Below are positions 34,501-44,086 of a stretch of DNA of 64,000 nucleotides, piece by piece. A program made the translations under genes and the position numbers. The stretch comes from Streptomyces sp. NBC_01235. GTDB taxonomy: Bacteria > Actinomycetota > Actinomycetes > Streptomycetales > Streptomycetaceae. The notes beneath the pieces are model-generated. The model was not told the origin of the DNA and did not search any database. It saw nothing but the letters and a program-made list of their open reading frames with translations. The stretch is taken from assembly GCF_035989285.1 (NCBI RefSeq), contig NZ_CP108513.1:8184001-8248000 (forward strand). Direction: 5' to 3'. Every line of letters begins with the position of its first letter. The first letter of the stretch is position 1.

Positions 34501-36229
34501 GCCGCGCCCGGTGGCCCGCCGAGTGGGCGAGGGCCAGCGGCAGGCCGTCCTCGGCGCGGTCGACGGTGATGGTGTGGCCGTTGCGTTCGGCGATCGCGGA
34601 CAGCCAGGCCGTGCCGTCGCCGCCCGGCTCGGTGCCTGGCGGGGCGGTGAAGTGGCGGGTCAGACCGGTGTCGGGGTCGGTGACCGTGAAGTCGCCGTCG
34701 GTGTCCCGGGCGAGGAGCGTGCGGGAGCGGCCCGAACGCGGCCGGGTGGGCAGGCCGGGGACCGGATGTGGATACGGGATCAGGAGCCCGTCGGCGGTGA
34801 CGTGGACGACGCCGATGGCGTCGATCTGCAGGCGCTCGTCGACGGTGGACGTCCAGGCGGGCCCGAGGAAGCGGCCGGTCGCCGTTCCGGACTCGGTGCG
34901 GCGGGCGAAGACCAGCGGCAGGATGCCGGGGAGTTCGAGGTCGGTCTGGGGCAGGAACATCCGGCCCGAGGCGAGGTCGACCGGGTCGGTGCCGTCGGTG
35001 ACGCGCTCGCCGTCCGGACGGCGGTGGGTCCCCTCCGGGGCGTCGTCGAGCAGCCGGCGCAGCCGCGCGGCGTCGGCGGCGTCCTCGGCGATGCGCACGC
35101 CCTTCACCGCCGCGCCGCCGCCACCGGTGGCGACGGTCAGCGCGACGTCGGGAAGCAGCCGGCCGAAGCCCTCGGCCGGGTCCTTCATGAAGTCGCCGAT
35201 CATCTGCTTGCCGGTGCCGACCGGGTCGTTGGCGGCGACCACCAGACCGGCGGCCAGGCTGTTGAGGGACGTGGCGTACTCGGCCGGGTGCGTGATGTTG
35301 TACGGGTCCATGGGGTTGACGCTGCGGACGAAGTTGAGAATCCCCGCGGTGCCCTTGATGAGGCCGCCGCCTACGTGGTCGCCCATGAGCTGCAGCTCCT
35401 GCATCCCGTCGCCCAACTGCTCGGCGTAGGACGGCTTCTGCGGAGCCAGGTCGCGGGCGGCGCGGACCGCGGAGCGCGCGGTCTCCGCCGCCGAGTTGCG
35501 CTGCTTGCGGGCCTCGGCCAGCAGGTCCTGCGCATCCTGCATCAGCTTCTTGCCGGGGTCGTCGAACGTCGCCGCGGGCCTGGGCGGGAGCGAGGCCGGG
35601 TCGCGCTTGTCGGCGGGCTGGGCGTTGTAGCGGTCGACGGCGCCGTTGTAGTCGTCGACCTTCTTGCGGTGGGCGTCGGCGGCGTCCTCGGAGGCCTTGA
35701 CGCCCTCCTTCCACTTGTCGATCGCCGTCTGCGCCTGTCCCTGCGCCCAGGTGACCGTGCCGGCGAACGCCTCCAGCGCGGCGGCCGCCTTCTCGCAGGC
35801 ATCGGCACCGGTGAACCACTTGGGCGGCTGGGTGCCCACCGCGGTGCGCAGCGCCTCGGCCGTCTCGCCCTTGAGGCGGGAGGAGTCGAGGCCCTTGAGA
35901 CCGTCGCCGGCGCTGTCGAAGGCAGACTGGAAGGCGCGGAGCTTCGTGGCGGTGGAGGTGATCTCGCTCGGGCTGCCGTAGATCAGCTTGGTCTTGTCCT
36001 CGGTCTGTCCGAGGTCCATCTCGTCGACCTCGGCGCCCAGCCGGTTGGCGACCGAACGGGACTGCTCGCGCACCCAGTCCGCACCGGACTCCCAGCCGAC
36101 GTCCTCCAGCCGGTCTGCGGTCCAGTTCCCGGCGTCCTCGACCCGGTTGCCCACCCATTCGACGCCGCCCTCGACCGCGTCCTCGACCGAGTCGGGCGTG
36201 ATGTCACTGATGAAGTCGCCGATGCCCAC
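31508..36229 (-). CDS. WXG-like/RHS polymorphic toxin with variable C-terminal tip
   Basis: A 1573-residue secreted-type toxin. Residues 1-300 are helical and WXG/ESX-like (IGDFISDITPDSVEDAVEGG; GVEWVGNRVEDAGNWTADRL; WKEGVKASEDAADAHRKKVD), as in putative type VII-secreted proteins, followed by glycine-rich hydrophobic segments (about 280-380). A DUF6531-type start of the RHS shell comes next (DPVDLASGRMFLPQTDLELP), then dozens of YD repeats (about 600-1300). The RHS core end is LRFPGQYYDPETGLHYNLFR, HYDPETGRYTSPDPLG and CDPFGLSP. The last ~125 residues (GYDRAHTGPGGTTNDLRTTN; GYRVIQRPDGAYQLSTYW) form a toxin tip I cannot assign; it has His/Thr/Arg candidates of an RNase-like kind. Confidence 0.88.
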   Translation of the reverse strand: MGIGDFISDITPDSVEDAVEGGVEWVGNRVEDAGNWTADRLEDVGWESGADWVREQSRSVANRLGAEVDEMDLGQTEDKTKLIYGSPSEITSTATKLRAFQSAFDSAGDGLKGLDSSRLKGETAEALRTAVGTQPPKWFTGADACEKAAAALEAFAGTVTWAQGQAQTAIDKWKEGVKASEDAADAHRKKVDDYNGAVDRYNAQPADKRDPASLPPRPAATFDDPGKKLMQDAQDLLAEARKQRNSAAETARSAVRAARDLAPQKPSYAEQLGDGMQELQLMGDHVGGGLIKGTAGILNFVRSVNPMDPYNITHPAEYATSLNSLAAGLVVAANDPVGTGKQMIGDFMKDPAEGFGRLLPDVALTVATGGGGAAVKGVRIAEDAADAARLRRLLDDAPEGTHRRPDGERVTDGTDPVDLASGRMFLPQTDLELPGILPLVFARRTESGTATGRFLGPAWTSTVDERLQIDAIGVVHVTADGLLIPYPHPVPGLPTRPRSGRSRTLLARDTDGDFTVTDPDTGLTRHFTAPPGTEPGGDGTAWLSAIAERNGHTITVDRAEDGLPLALAHSAGHRARLSVADGLVTGLFLAGAGEHGADLPLISYGYQDGDLTEVTKPSGATTTFVYDDRRRVIAWIDSNGSRYDYVYDDRDRVVAEGGEAGHVQITLAYTEPDAETGHRTTVLTTPDGGATRHLIGPGCHVLATTDPLGHTTRFAYDPGGNLLTRTDPLGRTTAFSYDEEGRLVTVTRPDGTELRVVRGPFGLSTERHDPDGARWLQEFDERGNRTAVTDPAGRTTRYTYDGSGLLTSVADALGAATVVRCDEAGRPVEVTDPAGGTTRLKRDALGRAVRITDAVGAVTRLQWHADGQLARRTGPDGATESWTYDGEGNCLTHTDAAGGVSRFEYTHFDLLAARTLPDGARYEFEHDAGLRLNRVTDPQGLVWTYGYDRAGRLVSETDFDGRTVTYGLDAAGQLITRTDHLGGVAAYAYDELGRVLRKEVAGRVTVHAYDRAGRLVQASGPDSELVRRYDRCGRLKTELVDGRALDHAYDAVGRRIRRTTPTGLVTSYAYDAAGRPTRVTSGGHAITFAHDAAGREVVRVFADIVTQTSAWDEAGRLSAQHLAAGSRTLNERTYAYRADGRLTATSDRVSGARTFDLDPVGRVTAVHAHGWSERYAYDASGNQTSAAWPDSHPGHEATGPRAYTGTTVTRAGGIRFEHDALGRVTLRQKTRLSRKPDTWRYTWDAEDRLTSVVTPDGTRWRYRYDPLGRRTAKQRLAADGETVTEEIRFTWDGLTLCEQTTVSSDLPRPVALTWEHRGLVPLAQTERILTPDARQEEIDRRFFAVATDLIGTPTELIDESGDIAWRTRTTLWGTTAWSRSSTAYTPLRFPGQYYDPETGLHYNLFRHYDPETGRYTSPDPLGLSPAPNPVAYVTNPHALCDPFGLSPYKNGDDPTIGEYTSKGEGQDLKRSAMVGDDQWHFNTGHGYDRAHTGPGGTTNDLRTTNLKPDQIEQAIVSDVYGYMRDGGAVPRPGTPGFSGPLDGSVTIDGHDVGYRVIQRPDGAYQLSTYWLNP

Positions 36230-36231
36230 TG

Positions 36232-36885
36232 TCAGTTCCCCCCGGAATCACCCTGCTGTTCCTGCCGGGCGCGTTCCTCCGGCGACGGGCCGAAGGTGTC
36301 GTCCAGCGCCTGGTTCCACTGGTCGTCGGAGATGCCGAGAGCGTCGTTGAGCAGCTCCGACCGCCGACCGCCGTCACCCTCGGTGAGAACGGTGCGACCG
36401 GTGTCCTTCCAGGTCTGCTCCATGTCCTGACCGGCCTTGTCCCACGACTCGGCACTCCAGTCCGGGTCCAGGGCGTCCGGCGTGAAGACGTCGCCCCAGT
36501 CCTGCTTGGCGATCTCCTCCTCGCTCGCGTGCGGGTTCCCGCCCATCACGGAGTTGACGCCCACCTTCAGCGCGCCCGCGATGTACTGGTCGTGCTCCCA
36601 CTGCGTACCCGCCGCCAGGCCGAGCCGGTTCGCGAGCGCGCTGGCGTCGCTCACCAGGGCGCGTACGCCCCATTCCCAGCGCTCGCAGAAGTCCTCGAAG
36701 TCGACCGAGAGGCCGTGGTGCCCGGCCTCCATCCCGGTCATCGCCAGCCCCGAGAAGCCCTTTCCCATCACCGAACCGGTGGCGCCGCCGAGTTCGCCGA
36801 GCTGGTCGATGGTCGCACCCACACCCTGGGTGAACTTGGCTACGGATGCCTTGTCGAGCCGCAGGTCCGGTCCGTCTCCGCTCAT
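36232..36885 (-). CDS. WXG/ESX-like partner protein upstream of the RHS toxin
   Basis: A 217-residue soluble protein, largely helical (LRLDKASVAKFTQGVGATID; CERWEWGVRALVSDASALAN), with a W-x-W in place of W-x-G. It has an acidic C-terminal half with several Trp (QDWGDVF, LDPDWSAESWDKA) and a polar tail. The stop is 3 nt before the RHS toxin start, and its own start overlaps the SseB-like gene (ATGA). It probably chaperones or co-exports the toxin. Family not named with confidence. Confidence 0.7.
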   Translation of the reverse strand: MSGDGPDLRLDKASVAKFTQGVGATIDQLGELGGATGSVMGKGFSGLAMTGMEAGHHGLSVDFEDFCERWEWGVRALVSDASALANRLGLAAGTQWEHDQYIAGALKVGVNSVMGGNPHASEEEIAKQDWGDVFTPDALDPDWSAESWDKAGQDMEQTWKDTGRTVLTEGDGGRRSELLNDALGISDDQWNQALDDTFGPSPEERARQEQQGDSGGN

Positions 36886-37331
36886 GACCGCTTCCCCTCT
36901 CCCGCCGCACCGGCGTCGACGGCGACAGCCTCCGGCACGATGCCCGCGACCGGCGGGAAGAACATCGACCCGTCCTCGGTGGCGATGTCGACGGCGAGAC
37001 CGGCGGGCTCGCCCAGGGTGGGGACGATCTCGTCGACGATGCGCGCGCCCAGCAGCGCCGCGTAGTCCATGGGCCGATCACCGGGCCCGTGGCGCAGCGC
37101 GAACCGGGCCAGCGCGGCCTCGTCGGTGAACCCGCAGATCCACCGCACCCCGCCCGAACGCACCGACCACAGACCCCCACGGGCCGTCGGCACCAGCAGG
37201 ATTGAGCGCCGCATCTCGCCGACCAGAGCACGAGGGTCACCAACACCCGCTCTCTGCTCGGTGATCCGCTCGGCCAGCGCTGTCCTCGCCTGCTCCACGG
37301 CCCCTCCCTCGTCCTCGGTGACGGGTCGCAC
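36882..37331 (-). CDS. SseB-like hypothetical protein, first gene of the toxin operon
   Basis: A 149-residue protein with the SseB-type pattern: PTARGGLWSVRSGGVRWICG, FTDEAALARFALRHG, then VDEIVPTLGEPAGLAVDIAT and a MFFPPVAGIVPEA ending. SseB-N domains are common beside secreted toxins in actinobacteria, with a proposed chaperone-like role that is not proven. It overlaps the next gene by 4 nt, so this, the WXG-like gene and the RHS toxin are one operon read leftward. Confidence 0.65.
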   Translation of the reverse strand: MRPVTEDEGGAVEQARTALAERITEQRAGVGDPRALVGEMRRSILLVPTARGGLWSVRSGGVRWICGFTDEAALARFALRHGPGDRPMDYAALLGARIVDEIVPTLGEPAGLAVDIATEDGSMFFPPVAGIVPEAVAVDAGAAGEGKRS

Positions 37332-37487
37332 TGTAGATCAGGACGTGCGCGGAGGTGCCGGTGGTTCTCCTGGAGGCTCATCCAAGCCCTGCATGTCGCC
37401 CACGGACGAGACCGACGTGGGCGGCGCCCGTCCTCGCGGTGCAGGTTCGAGCTGTCCGATGCCACCGAGGGGCAGACGCTGAAGCTG

Positions 37488-37945
37488 GTGGAGGCCGAGC
37501 AATGGCGATTCGCCGAAAGCCTGAAGTCCGTCAGCGAGGACACCGCCCAGGAGTACGAGGGCCGCACGATCCTCGAGCTCGTCCAGAACGGCCACGACGC
37601 ACTCGGAGACGCCGGCCCGGGAAGGATCGCCGTCCTGGCGGTCTCCCAGGAGAGCGGCGGCGTCCTCTACGTCGCCAACGAGGGGACGGCGTTCGCCGAA
37701 GAGAACTTCCGCGCCATCACCGAGCTGGCCCTGTCGAGCAAGGCGGCGGGCGAGGGGATCGGTAACAAGGGCCTCGGTTTCCGCAGCGTGCTGCAACTGA
37801 CGGACTGGCCGGAGATCCACTCGAAGTCCTCACCCGCCTCCCTGGTCTTCGACGGCTACTGCTTCGGCTTCGCCAGGCCTGAGGACGTGCGCACCCTGGT
37901 GGACGACCCGGCACTCGCGACCCGGGTCGGTACGGACTCGGCCAC
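37488..37945 (+). pseudogene. N-terminal fragment of a sacsin/HSP90-like ATP-binding protein
   Basis: The plus strand gives WRFAESLKSVSEDTAQEYEG, RTILELVQNGHDALGDAGPG, GVLYVANEGTAFAEENFRAI and SKAAGEGIGNKGLGFRSVLQ. This is a GHKL ATP-binding fold with the N-box Glu/Asn (ELVQNGHDA) and the lid GIGNKGLGFRSV, as in sacsin-like proteins of defence and stress loci, which are normally over 1000 residues. The text becomes nonsense near 37945, where a different gene starts on the other strand. The true start may be upstream of the GTG at 37488, as the frame is open back past 37440. Confidence 0.75.
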
Positions 37946-38008
37946 GACGGGGCGGGTGGGGGGCGGGTACGGCTTCGGGCGGCGAGTGATGCCGGCTGAG
38001 CGGTGCTG

Positions 38009-38239
38009 TCATCTGGGTTGCCTGCTGCGGGCGTTGGCTTCGGCGACGAGGGCGCTCAGCAGCTCGGCCGGCGCGAGGGTGCGGAGGTGGTCGGGGTCGG
38101 CGTCCCATTCGCGTCCACCGGCGAGCGGGCGGAGCTGGATGTACGGGCCCACGTGGCCCATGACGCGTCCGACGCGGTCGCGGACGCTGTCGTGGACGGC
38201 CGCGCCGACGGTGGGGATCCCGTCGGCGTCCTCCGTCAC
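38009..38239 (-). CDS. Small hypothetical protein, second of a pair
   Basis: 76 residues from GTG 38239, which overlaps the stop of the previous gene (GTGA). The sequence VTEDADGIPTVGAAVHDSVR, DRVGRVMGHVGPYIQLRPLA, GGREWDADPDHLRTLAPAEL is clean and codon-biased like a real gene. The beta-strand pattern (VGAAVHDSVRDRVGRVM) suggests a small barrel. Family unknown to me. Confidence 0.65.
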   Translation of the reverse strand: MTEDADGIPTVGAAVHDSVRDRVGRVMGHVGPYIQLRPLAGGREWDADPDHLRTLAPAELLSALVAEANARSRQPR

Positions 38240-38475
38240 CCGGCGATCCCCTTCGTGATCACGTCCGCGAGCATGAGGGCGACCGGGGCCGAGCACACGC
38301 CGAGGTGGACGAGCGCGTACTGGGCTTCGGCCTTGCGGTCGTCGGCCCAAGGGGTGCGGATGTCCATCGCGGGGAGCTGGACGCCGGCCCGGGTGAGGGC
38401 GGTGGCGAGGGCGTCGCGGGCTTCGAGGGCTTCCCGGATCTTGGGGGAGTGGGGAGCGTGAGGCATGGGCGTCAT
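38236..38475 (-). CDS. Small conserved hypothetical protein (Scr1/XRE-associated type)
   Basis: 79 residues: SPKIREALEARDALATALTR, AGVQLPAMDIRTPWADDRKA, EAQYALVHLGVCSAPVALML. A degraded relative (LEARDALAAALPQAGIQLPA) lies at 46141-46300 on the same strand, next to an Scr1-type XRE gene. Both copies share a similar upstream promoter module. In this copy the divergent XRE gene is absent and urease genes follow instead. Function unknown. Confidence 0.65.
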   Translation of the reverse strand: MTPMPHAPHSPKIREALEARDALATALTRAGVQLPAMDIRTPWADDRKAEAQYALVHLGVCSAPVALMLADVITKGIAG

Positions 38476-38484
38476 GTGCGTCCT

Positions 38485-38665
38485 CGTCTGTGCGGTGGGC
38501 GGTGTGGCTCCGCTGGTTCCATGACCCGACCGAGCAGCGCCAATTGCGCTGTGTAGTCGAGTCGTTACGAGGATGCGGCCGCATGTGGACCATCGGGGTG
38601 TGGACGGGGCGGTGCTTCCCCGTCGCGCGAGGTGGTTCCACATGTTCCACGCCGCTCACGTGAAC
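38485..38665. promoter_or_regulatory. Promoter module A, paralogous to 46318-46505
   Basis: About 180 bp are clearly related to 46318-46505: both have CGCTGTGTAGTC, CGTTACGA-GATGCG, GGGGTGTGGACGGGGCG and a doubled GTTCCAC (GGTTCCACATGTTCCAC here). The doubled 7-mer, nine bases apart, is a candidate operator. From 38666 to 38949 no gene was supported. Confidence 0.75.
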
Positions 38666-38949
38666 GTCCGGAAGGCTGAGTTGTCGGCGGGGAAGGACGT
38701 GCCGCGGACCGGACGATCCTCTCCGGGGCTGGATTCGTCCACGGTTTCGGAACCGGGCCTCTTGTCCGCCGGGGCGAAAACGGCATAGTCGGTGAATTCA
38801 TCACATGGTGTCGATCCCCCGCCGTTCGGCCGTCTCGCCGTCCTGGCCCGCTGATGATCGAGGAGCGTCCGCTGCCGTCCGGGGAGCGTTGCCCGTGACC
38901 TCGGCCTGCCCGGCCGCACGCACCATCCGACCAACAGAATTGGTTCACC

Positions 38950-39726
38950 GTGCACTTGACTCCGCATGAGCAGGAGCGCTTGCTGATCCACGTCGCGGCC
39001 GACGTAGCGGGGAAGCGCCGCGACCGGGGGCTGCTTCTCAACTACCCCGAGACCATGGCCCTGCTGACCGTTCACGTCTTCGAGGCGGCGCGCGACGGCA
39101 GGACCGTCAGCGACATCATGGACTCGGGCCGACGGGTGCTCACCCGTGACGACGTGATGGACGGCGTCCCGGAGATGATCAAGAACGTCCAGGTGGAGGC
39201 GACCTTCCCGGACGGCACCAAGCTGGTCACGATCCACGACCCCCTCCCGGAAGCCACGCAGGAGCCCGAGGTCCACCCGGGCAAGGTGGAGCACCCCCGG
39301 CCGGCGCGCAGGCCAAAGTGCCCGGTCGACTGCGACGACACCGACTCGTCCGCATGCTGCGACGAGTGCGCGGACGCCACGTCCTGGCATGAGGCGATCG
39401 CGTTCAACGAGCACTTGCAGGGCGACAGGAAGACGATCAAGGTCAGGAACACGTCCGACCGTCCCGTCCAGGTCGGCTCCCACTACCACTTCGCCGAGGT
39501 CAACCCCGGCCTCAAGGTGGTCGAGAACCCCGTCGGCACGTCCGTGAGCGACGAACCACTCAAGGACTGCGCCGAGGCGAAGGGGCGACGGCTCAACATC
39601 GCCGCGGGCACGTCCGTGAGGTTCGAGCCAGGAGACGTGTGCTGCGTCGAGCTGGTGAAGATCGAGGGCGATGCCAGGAACGACACCCGCAAGATCCAGG
39701 GACTGCGCAAGGGGATCGTCCGATGA
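38950..39726 (+). CDS. ureAB: Urease gamma-beta fusion subunit with a cysteine-rich linker
   Basis: A 258-residue fusion of UreA (residues 1-100: [59 protein letters not shown]) and UreB (about 150-258: [20 protein letters not shown]). The linker holds [17 protein letters not shown], five Cys in 17 residues, and UreB has a further CC pair ([13 protein letters not shown]). Ordinary UreA/UreB lack these. GTG 38950 has no strong ribosome site. It overlaps ureC by 4 nt (ATGA). It forms the structural urease with UreC; the Cys-rich linker may bind nickel or another metal, which is inference. Confidence 0.92.
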   Translation: MHLTPHEQERLLIHVAADVAGKRRDRGLLLNYPETMALLTVHVFEAARDGRTVSDIMDSGRRVLTRDDVMDGVPEMIKNVQVEATFPDGTKLVTIHDPLPEATQEPEVHPGKVEHPRPARRPKCPVDCDDTDSSACCDECADATSWHEAIAFNEHLQGDRKTIKVRNTSDRPVQVGSHYHFAEVNPGLKVVENPVGTSVSDEPLKDCAEAKGRRLNIAAGTSVRFEPGDVCCVELVKIEGDARNDTRKIQGLRKGIVR

Positions 39727-41729
39727 ACAGCCAGCAGGGGCAGACAGGCCGGCAGAGGCAGAGCAACGTGCTGAAGCGGGCGGACTACGCCGCTCTGTAC
39801 GGGCCCACCACCAAGGACCGTGTCCGCCTCGCCGACACCGATCTCACCGTCGAGATCGAAGCCGACTGGAGCGGCGGACCCCGGTACAGCGGCAACGAGA
39901 TGATCTTCGGTGGCGGGAAGGTGATCCGGGAGTCGATGGGCATGTCCCACATCCCCAGGGACGGGGGCGGCACAAAGGATCGCATTCCCGTTGACACGGT
40001 CATCACGGGGGCGCTGATCCTCGACTGGTGGGGTGTGCTCAAGGCCGACGTCGGCATCAGAGACGGCAGGATTCACGCCATCGGCAAGGCGTACAACCCC
40101 GAGACGATGGACCCGATCCCGGCGTTCGAGAAAACCGCTCGTGAACAGGCGGGCGAGCGGCTGCCGGTGAAGGCGACGAACTTCGTGGTCGGCCCGAGCA
40201 CCGAGGTCATCTCCGGCAACGGCCGGATCCTCACCGCGGGGGGCGTGGACACCCACGTCCACTTCATCTGCCCCGGGGAGATCCACGAGGCCCTGGCCTC
40301 GGGCGTGACCACTCTCATCGGCGGCGGCACCGGCCCCGCCGAGGGCAGCACGGCCACCACCGTGACCCCGGGCGCGTGGCACATCACCCGACTCTTCGAG
40401 GCCCTGGACGAGTACCCGGTCAACATCGGGCTGCTCGGCAAGGGCAGCACGATGAACGTCCAGGCTCTGAACGAGCAGGTGGACGCCGGCGTCATCGGCC
40501 TCAAGATTCACGAGGACTGGGGTGCCACGCCCGCGGTGATCGACAGGGCGCTGGCGGTCTGTGACGAGCGCAGGATCCAGGTCGCCCTGCACGCCGACTC
40601 GCTCAACGAGTCCGGCTTCCTGGAGAGCACCAAGGCTGCTTTCAGGAAGCGTTCTGTCCATGTCTTCCATGTCGAGGGCGCCGGAGGGGGCCACGCCCCG
40701 GACATGATCGAGCTGGTCAAGGAGAAGAACGTTCTGCCCGCCTCGACCAACCCCACCCGGCCCTTCACGGTGAACACCGTCAAGGAGCACGTCGACATGA
40801 TGGTCGTGTGTCACCACCTCAACCCGGACATCCCGGCGGACATGGCCTTCGCGGATTCCCGCATCCGGCCGTCCACCATGGCGGCGGAGGACCTCCTCCA
40901 CGACATGGGCGCCATCTCGATGATGTCCTCGGATGCCCAGGCGATGGGGCGCATCGGCGAGATGATCATGCGCACCTGGCAGACCGCCCACGTCATGAAG
41001 TGCCGCTACGGTGCGCTGCCCGAAGACCTGCAGAGCGCGAAAGTCCGAACGATCCGCGAGGACAACAAGAACAACAAGAACAACAAGCACGCCTTCAACG
41101 AGGACAGGCTGAAGCCGAACGACAACTACCGGGCGCGCCGGTACGTCGCCAAATACACGGTCAACCCGTCGATCACCCACGGCATCGCAGGTCACGTCGG
41201 TTCGGTGGAGCCGGGGAGACTGGCCGACCTGGTGCTGTGGGAGCCGAAGTTCTTCGGCGTCAGGACGCACATGGTCCTCAAGGGCGGCCAGCTCGCCTAC
41301 GCGCAGGTCGGCGACGCCAACGCCTCGATCACGACGCCACAGCCCTACCTGCCGCGGCCGGTCTGGGGTTCCACCGGGCGTGCCCCGGGGAGCAACTCGG
41401 TGAACTTCGCCGCGCCGGGCGTGGCCGACCGGCTGAACACCCGGTTCGTCCTCACCGAGGACAGCGGCAAGAAGGTCACGGGGGTGAAGACGGAAGGGCT
41501 CGGACTCAGCAAGAAGTTCGTCGAGATCTCGGACACCCGGAACGTCGAGAAGAAAGACATGAAGCTGAACGACACGGTGCCGGACAGCCTCGAAGTCGAC
41601 CACAACAGCTTCGAGGTCACCATCGGCGGTGCGACGACCAGCGACGCCCGCACCGAACTCAACGGTGCGACCGTACCGCGCTCCTACGTCACCGAAGTCC
41701 CCCTGGCACAGCGGTACTTCCTCTTCTGA
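39723..41729 (+). CDS. ureC: Urease alpha (catalytic) subunit, long form
   Basis: The nickel enzyme that hydrolyses urea to ammonia and carbamate. Active-site residues are complete: H178 and H180 (GGVDTHVHF), carbamylated K261 ([12 protein letters not shown]), H290 ([11 protein letters not shown]), H324 (GGGHAPD), flap C363-H364 (VVCHHLNPD) and D404 ([10 protein letters not shown]). At 668 residues it is about 100 longer than usual. Extra sequence lies near 128-150, at 440-463 ([20 protein letters not shown]) and in the last 100 residues. ATG overlaps ureAB. A catalytic function is expected despite the insertions. Confidence 0.95.
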   Translation: MNSQQGQTGRQRQSNVLKRADYAALYGPTTKDRVRLADTDLTVEIEADWSGGPRYSGNEMIFGGGKVIRESMGMSHIPRDGGGTKDRIPVDTVITGALILDWWGVLKADVGIRDGRIHAIGKAYNPETMDPIPAFEKTAREQAGERLPVKATNFVVGPSTEVISGNGRILTAGGVDTHVHFICPGEIHEALASGVTTLIGGGTGPAEGSTATTVTPGAWHITRLFEALDEYPVNIGLLGKGSTMNVQALNEQVDAGVIGLKIHEDWGATPAVIDRALAVCDERRIQVALHADSLNESGFLESTKAAFRKRSVHVFHVEGAGGGHAPDMIELVKEKNVLPASTNPTRPFTVNTVKEHVDMMVVCHHLNPDIPADMAFADSRIRPSTMAAEDLLHDMGAISMMSSDAQAMGRIGEMIMRTWQTAHVMKCRYGALPEDLQSAKVRTIREDNKNNKNNKHAFNEDRLKPNDNYRARRYVAKYTVNPSITHGIAGHVGSVEPGRLADLVLWEPKFFGVRTHMVLKGGQLAYAQVGDANASITTPQPYLPRPVWGSTGRAPGSNSVNFAAPGVADRLNTRFVLTEDSGKKVTGVKTEGLGLSKKFVEISDTRNVEKKDMKLNDTVPDSLEVDHNSFEVTIGGATTSDARTELNGATVPRSYVTEVPLAQRYFLF

Positions 41730-41832
41730 TCCGGAATCTGCCCGGCCGTCGGCGCCGCCGCGACGGCCGGCCCCGGTTGCCCGTCCGGGCCACCGCGTCA
41801 CCCTCCACCCCGCGAAAGGCAGCCGCTCGCCC

Positions 41833-42507
41833 ATGAGCCGCGCAGCCCTGCTCCTCCTGGCCGACGGCCGCTTCCCCGCCGGTGGGCACGCCCACTCCGG
41901 CGGCGTCGAGGCCGCGGTCGCCCACGGAGCCGTACACGACGCCGACAGCCTGGAGGCGTTCTGCCGCGGGCGTCTGCACACGACCGGTCTGACGACGGCC
42001 GGGCTGGCCGCCGCAGCCGCCGCCGGACACGACCCGCTGCTGCTGGACGACGCCGCCGACGCGCGCACCCCCGCCCCCGCCCTACGGGCCGTCGCCCGAA
42101 GGCTCGGCCGCCAGATGCTGCGCGCGGCTCGCGCCACCTTCCCGTCGGCCGAACTCGAGCAACTGGCCACCGCGCGTCCCCAGGGCGCCCACCAGCCCAT
42201 CGTCCTGGGACTCGCCGCCCGCGCCGCCGGGCTTGCCCCGGTGGACGCCGCTCATGCCGCCGCGTACGAGAGCATCGGTGGCCCGGCCACCGCGGCGGTG
42301 CGCCTGCTGAGCCTCGACCCCCTCGACGCCTCGGGGCTGCTGGCCCGTCTCGGCCCCGAGACCGACGACGTCGCAGCAGCCGCGGCCGACGCCGCGACCC
42401 GCGCCATGACCGAGGGCATCGACGCCCTGCCGTCGGCCTCCTCACCCCTGCTGGACATCACCGCCGAGCAGCACGCCGCCTGGACCGTCCGGTTCTTCGC
42501 CTCCTGA
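41833..42507 (+). CDS. ureF: Urease accessory protein UreF
   Basis: 224 residues, all-helical, with the UreF pattern [20 protein letters not shown] at the start and the family segment [20 protein letters not shown]. It acts with UreG and UreD to load nickel into UreC. ATG 41833 lies 103 bp after ureC in the same direction. The N-terminal hydrophobic stretch is part of the fold, not a signal peptide. Confidence 0.9.
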   Translation: MSRAALLLLADGRFPAGGHAHSGGVEAAVAHGAVHDADSLEAFCRGRLHTTGLTTAGLAAAAAAGHDPLLLDDAADARTPAPALRAVARRLGRQMLRAARATFPSAELEQLATARPQGAHQPIVLGLAARAAGLAPVDAAHAAAYESIGGPATAAVRLLSLDPLDASGLLARLGPETDDVAAAAADAATRAMTEGIDALPSASSPLLDITAEQHAAWTVRFFAS

Positions 42508-42545
42508 CCACCACCCGAACACCCGAATGTCCCAACGGAGTCGCC

Positions 42546-43231
<686 letters not shown>

Positions 43232-43235
<4 letters not shown>

Positions 43236-44086
43236 GCCCTTCCTCCGCACTCCCCTCCCCCCGAGCCACGCCCGGCCTCGACGTACCCCCAGCCGGCGCC
43301 CAGGAGCCCGCCGGCCACCCCGACGGCGTGCGTGCCACGGCCCGGATCCGCGCCGCGCACAACGGACGCGTCACCACCCTCCCGCAGTTGCGCAGCGACG
43401 GACCCTTCCACCTGCGGCGCCTGCGCACCGGCGGGAGCGCCGCCACGGTGGGGATCATCGGCGCGATGAGCGCCCCCCTCGGCGGCGACCGGCTCACCCT
43501 CGACATCACCGCCGAGGACCGGGCCGAGCTGGAGGTCACCACGGCCGCCGCCACGCTCGCCCTGCGCGGCCCCACCACCGAAGCGGCCACCTACGACGTG
43601 CGGCTCACCGCCGGAGAACACGCCCGTCTGCGCTGGCTGCCGCAGCCCCTGATCAGCGCCGCCGGCAGCAATCTGAGGCAGACGTACACCGTCGAACTCG
43701 CCGCCACCGCACGGTTCGTGCTGCGAGAAGAGCAACTCCTGGGCCGGGCAGGCGAGGAACCAGGACGCCTCGTCAGCCGGATCCTGGTCCACCGCGCCGG
43801 GCGCCCACTCCTCGACCAGCACACGGTGTACGGGGTGCCCGGGTCCGGCTGGGACGGCCCGGCCGTCCTGAACACGCACCGCGCCGTCGGCCAGATCCTG
43901 GTCGTGGATCCGCGCCTCGACGTCCGACGAGACCCCGTGCTCCTCGGCGAAGGCATCGAGGACGGTTGTGCCGTCCTCGCCCCGCTGGCCGGCGGCCCGG
44001 CACTGCTCGCCACCGCCGTCGCACCCACCACCTCGACGCTGCGGGAACTGCTCGACGAGGCGTACGCACACGCCCTCGCCCGCTAG
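43232..44086 (+). CDS. ureD: Urease accessory protein UreD (UreH)
   Basis: 284 residues. After a Pro/Ala-rich N-terminus, the UreD fold shows [38 protein letters not shown] and the family [18 protein letters not shown] 43232 overlaps the ureG stop (4 nt). The stop codon TAG shares CTAG with the stop of the convergent phzF-like gene, so the two genes overlap tail to tail by 4 bp. Confidence 0.9.

Noticed and set aside
38656..38810. Minus-strand scrap ending PADNSAFRTFT upstream of urease
   Set aside because: The codon bias is good, but no start codon, ribosome site or family could be found in about 50 residues.
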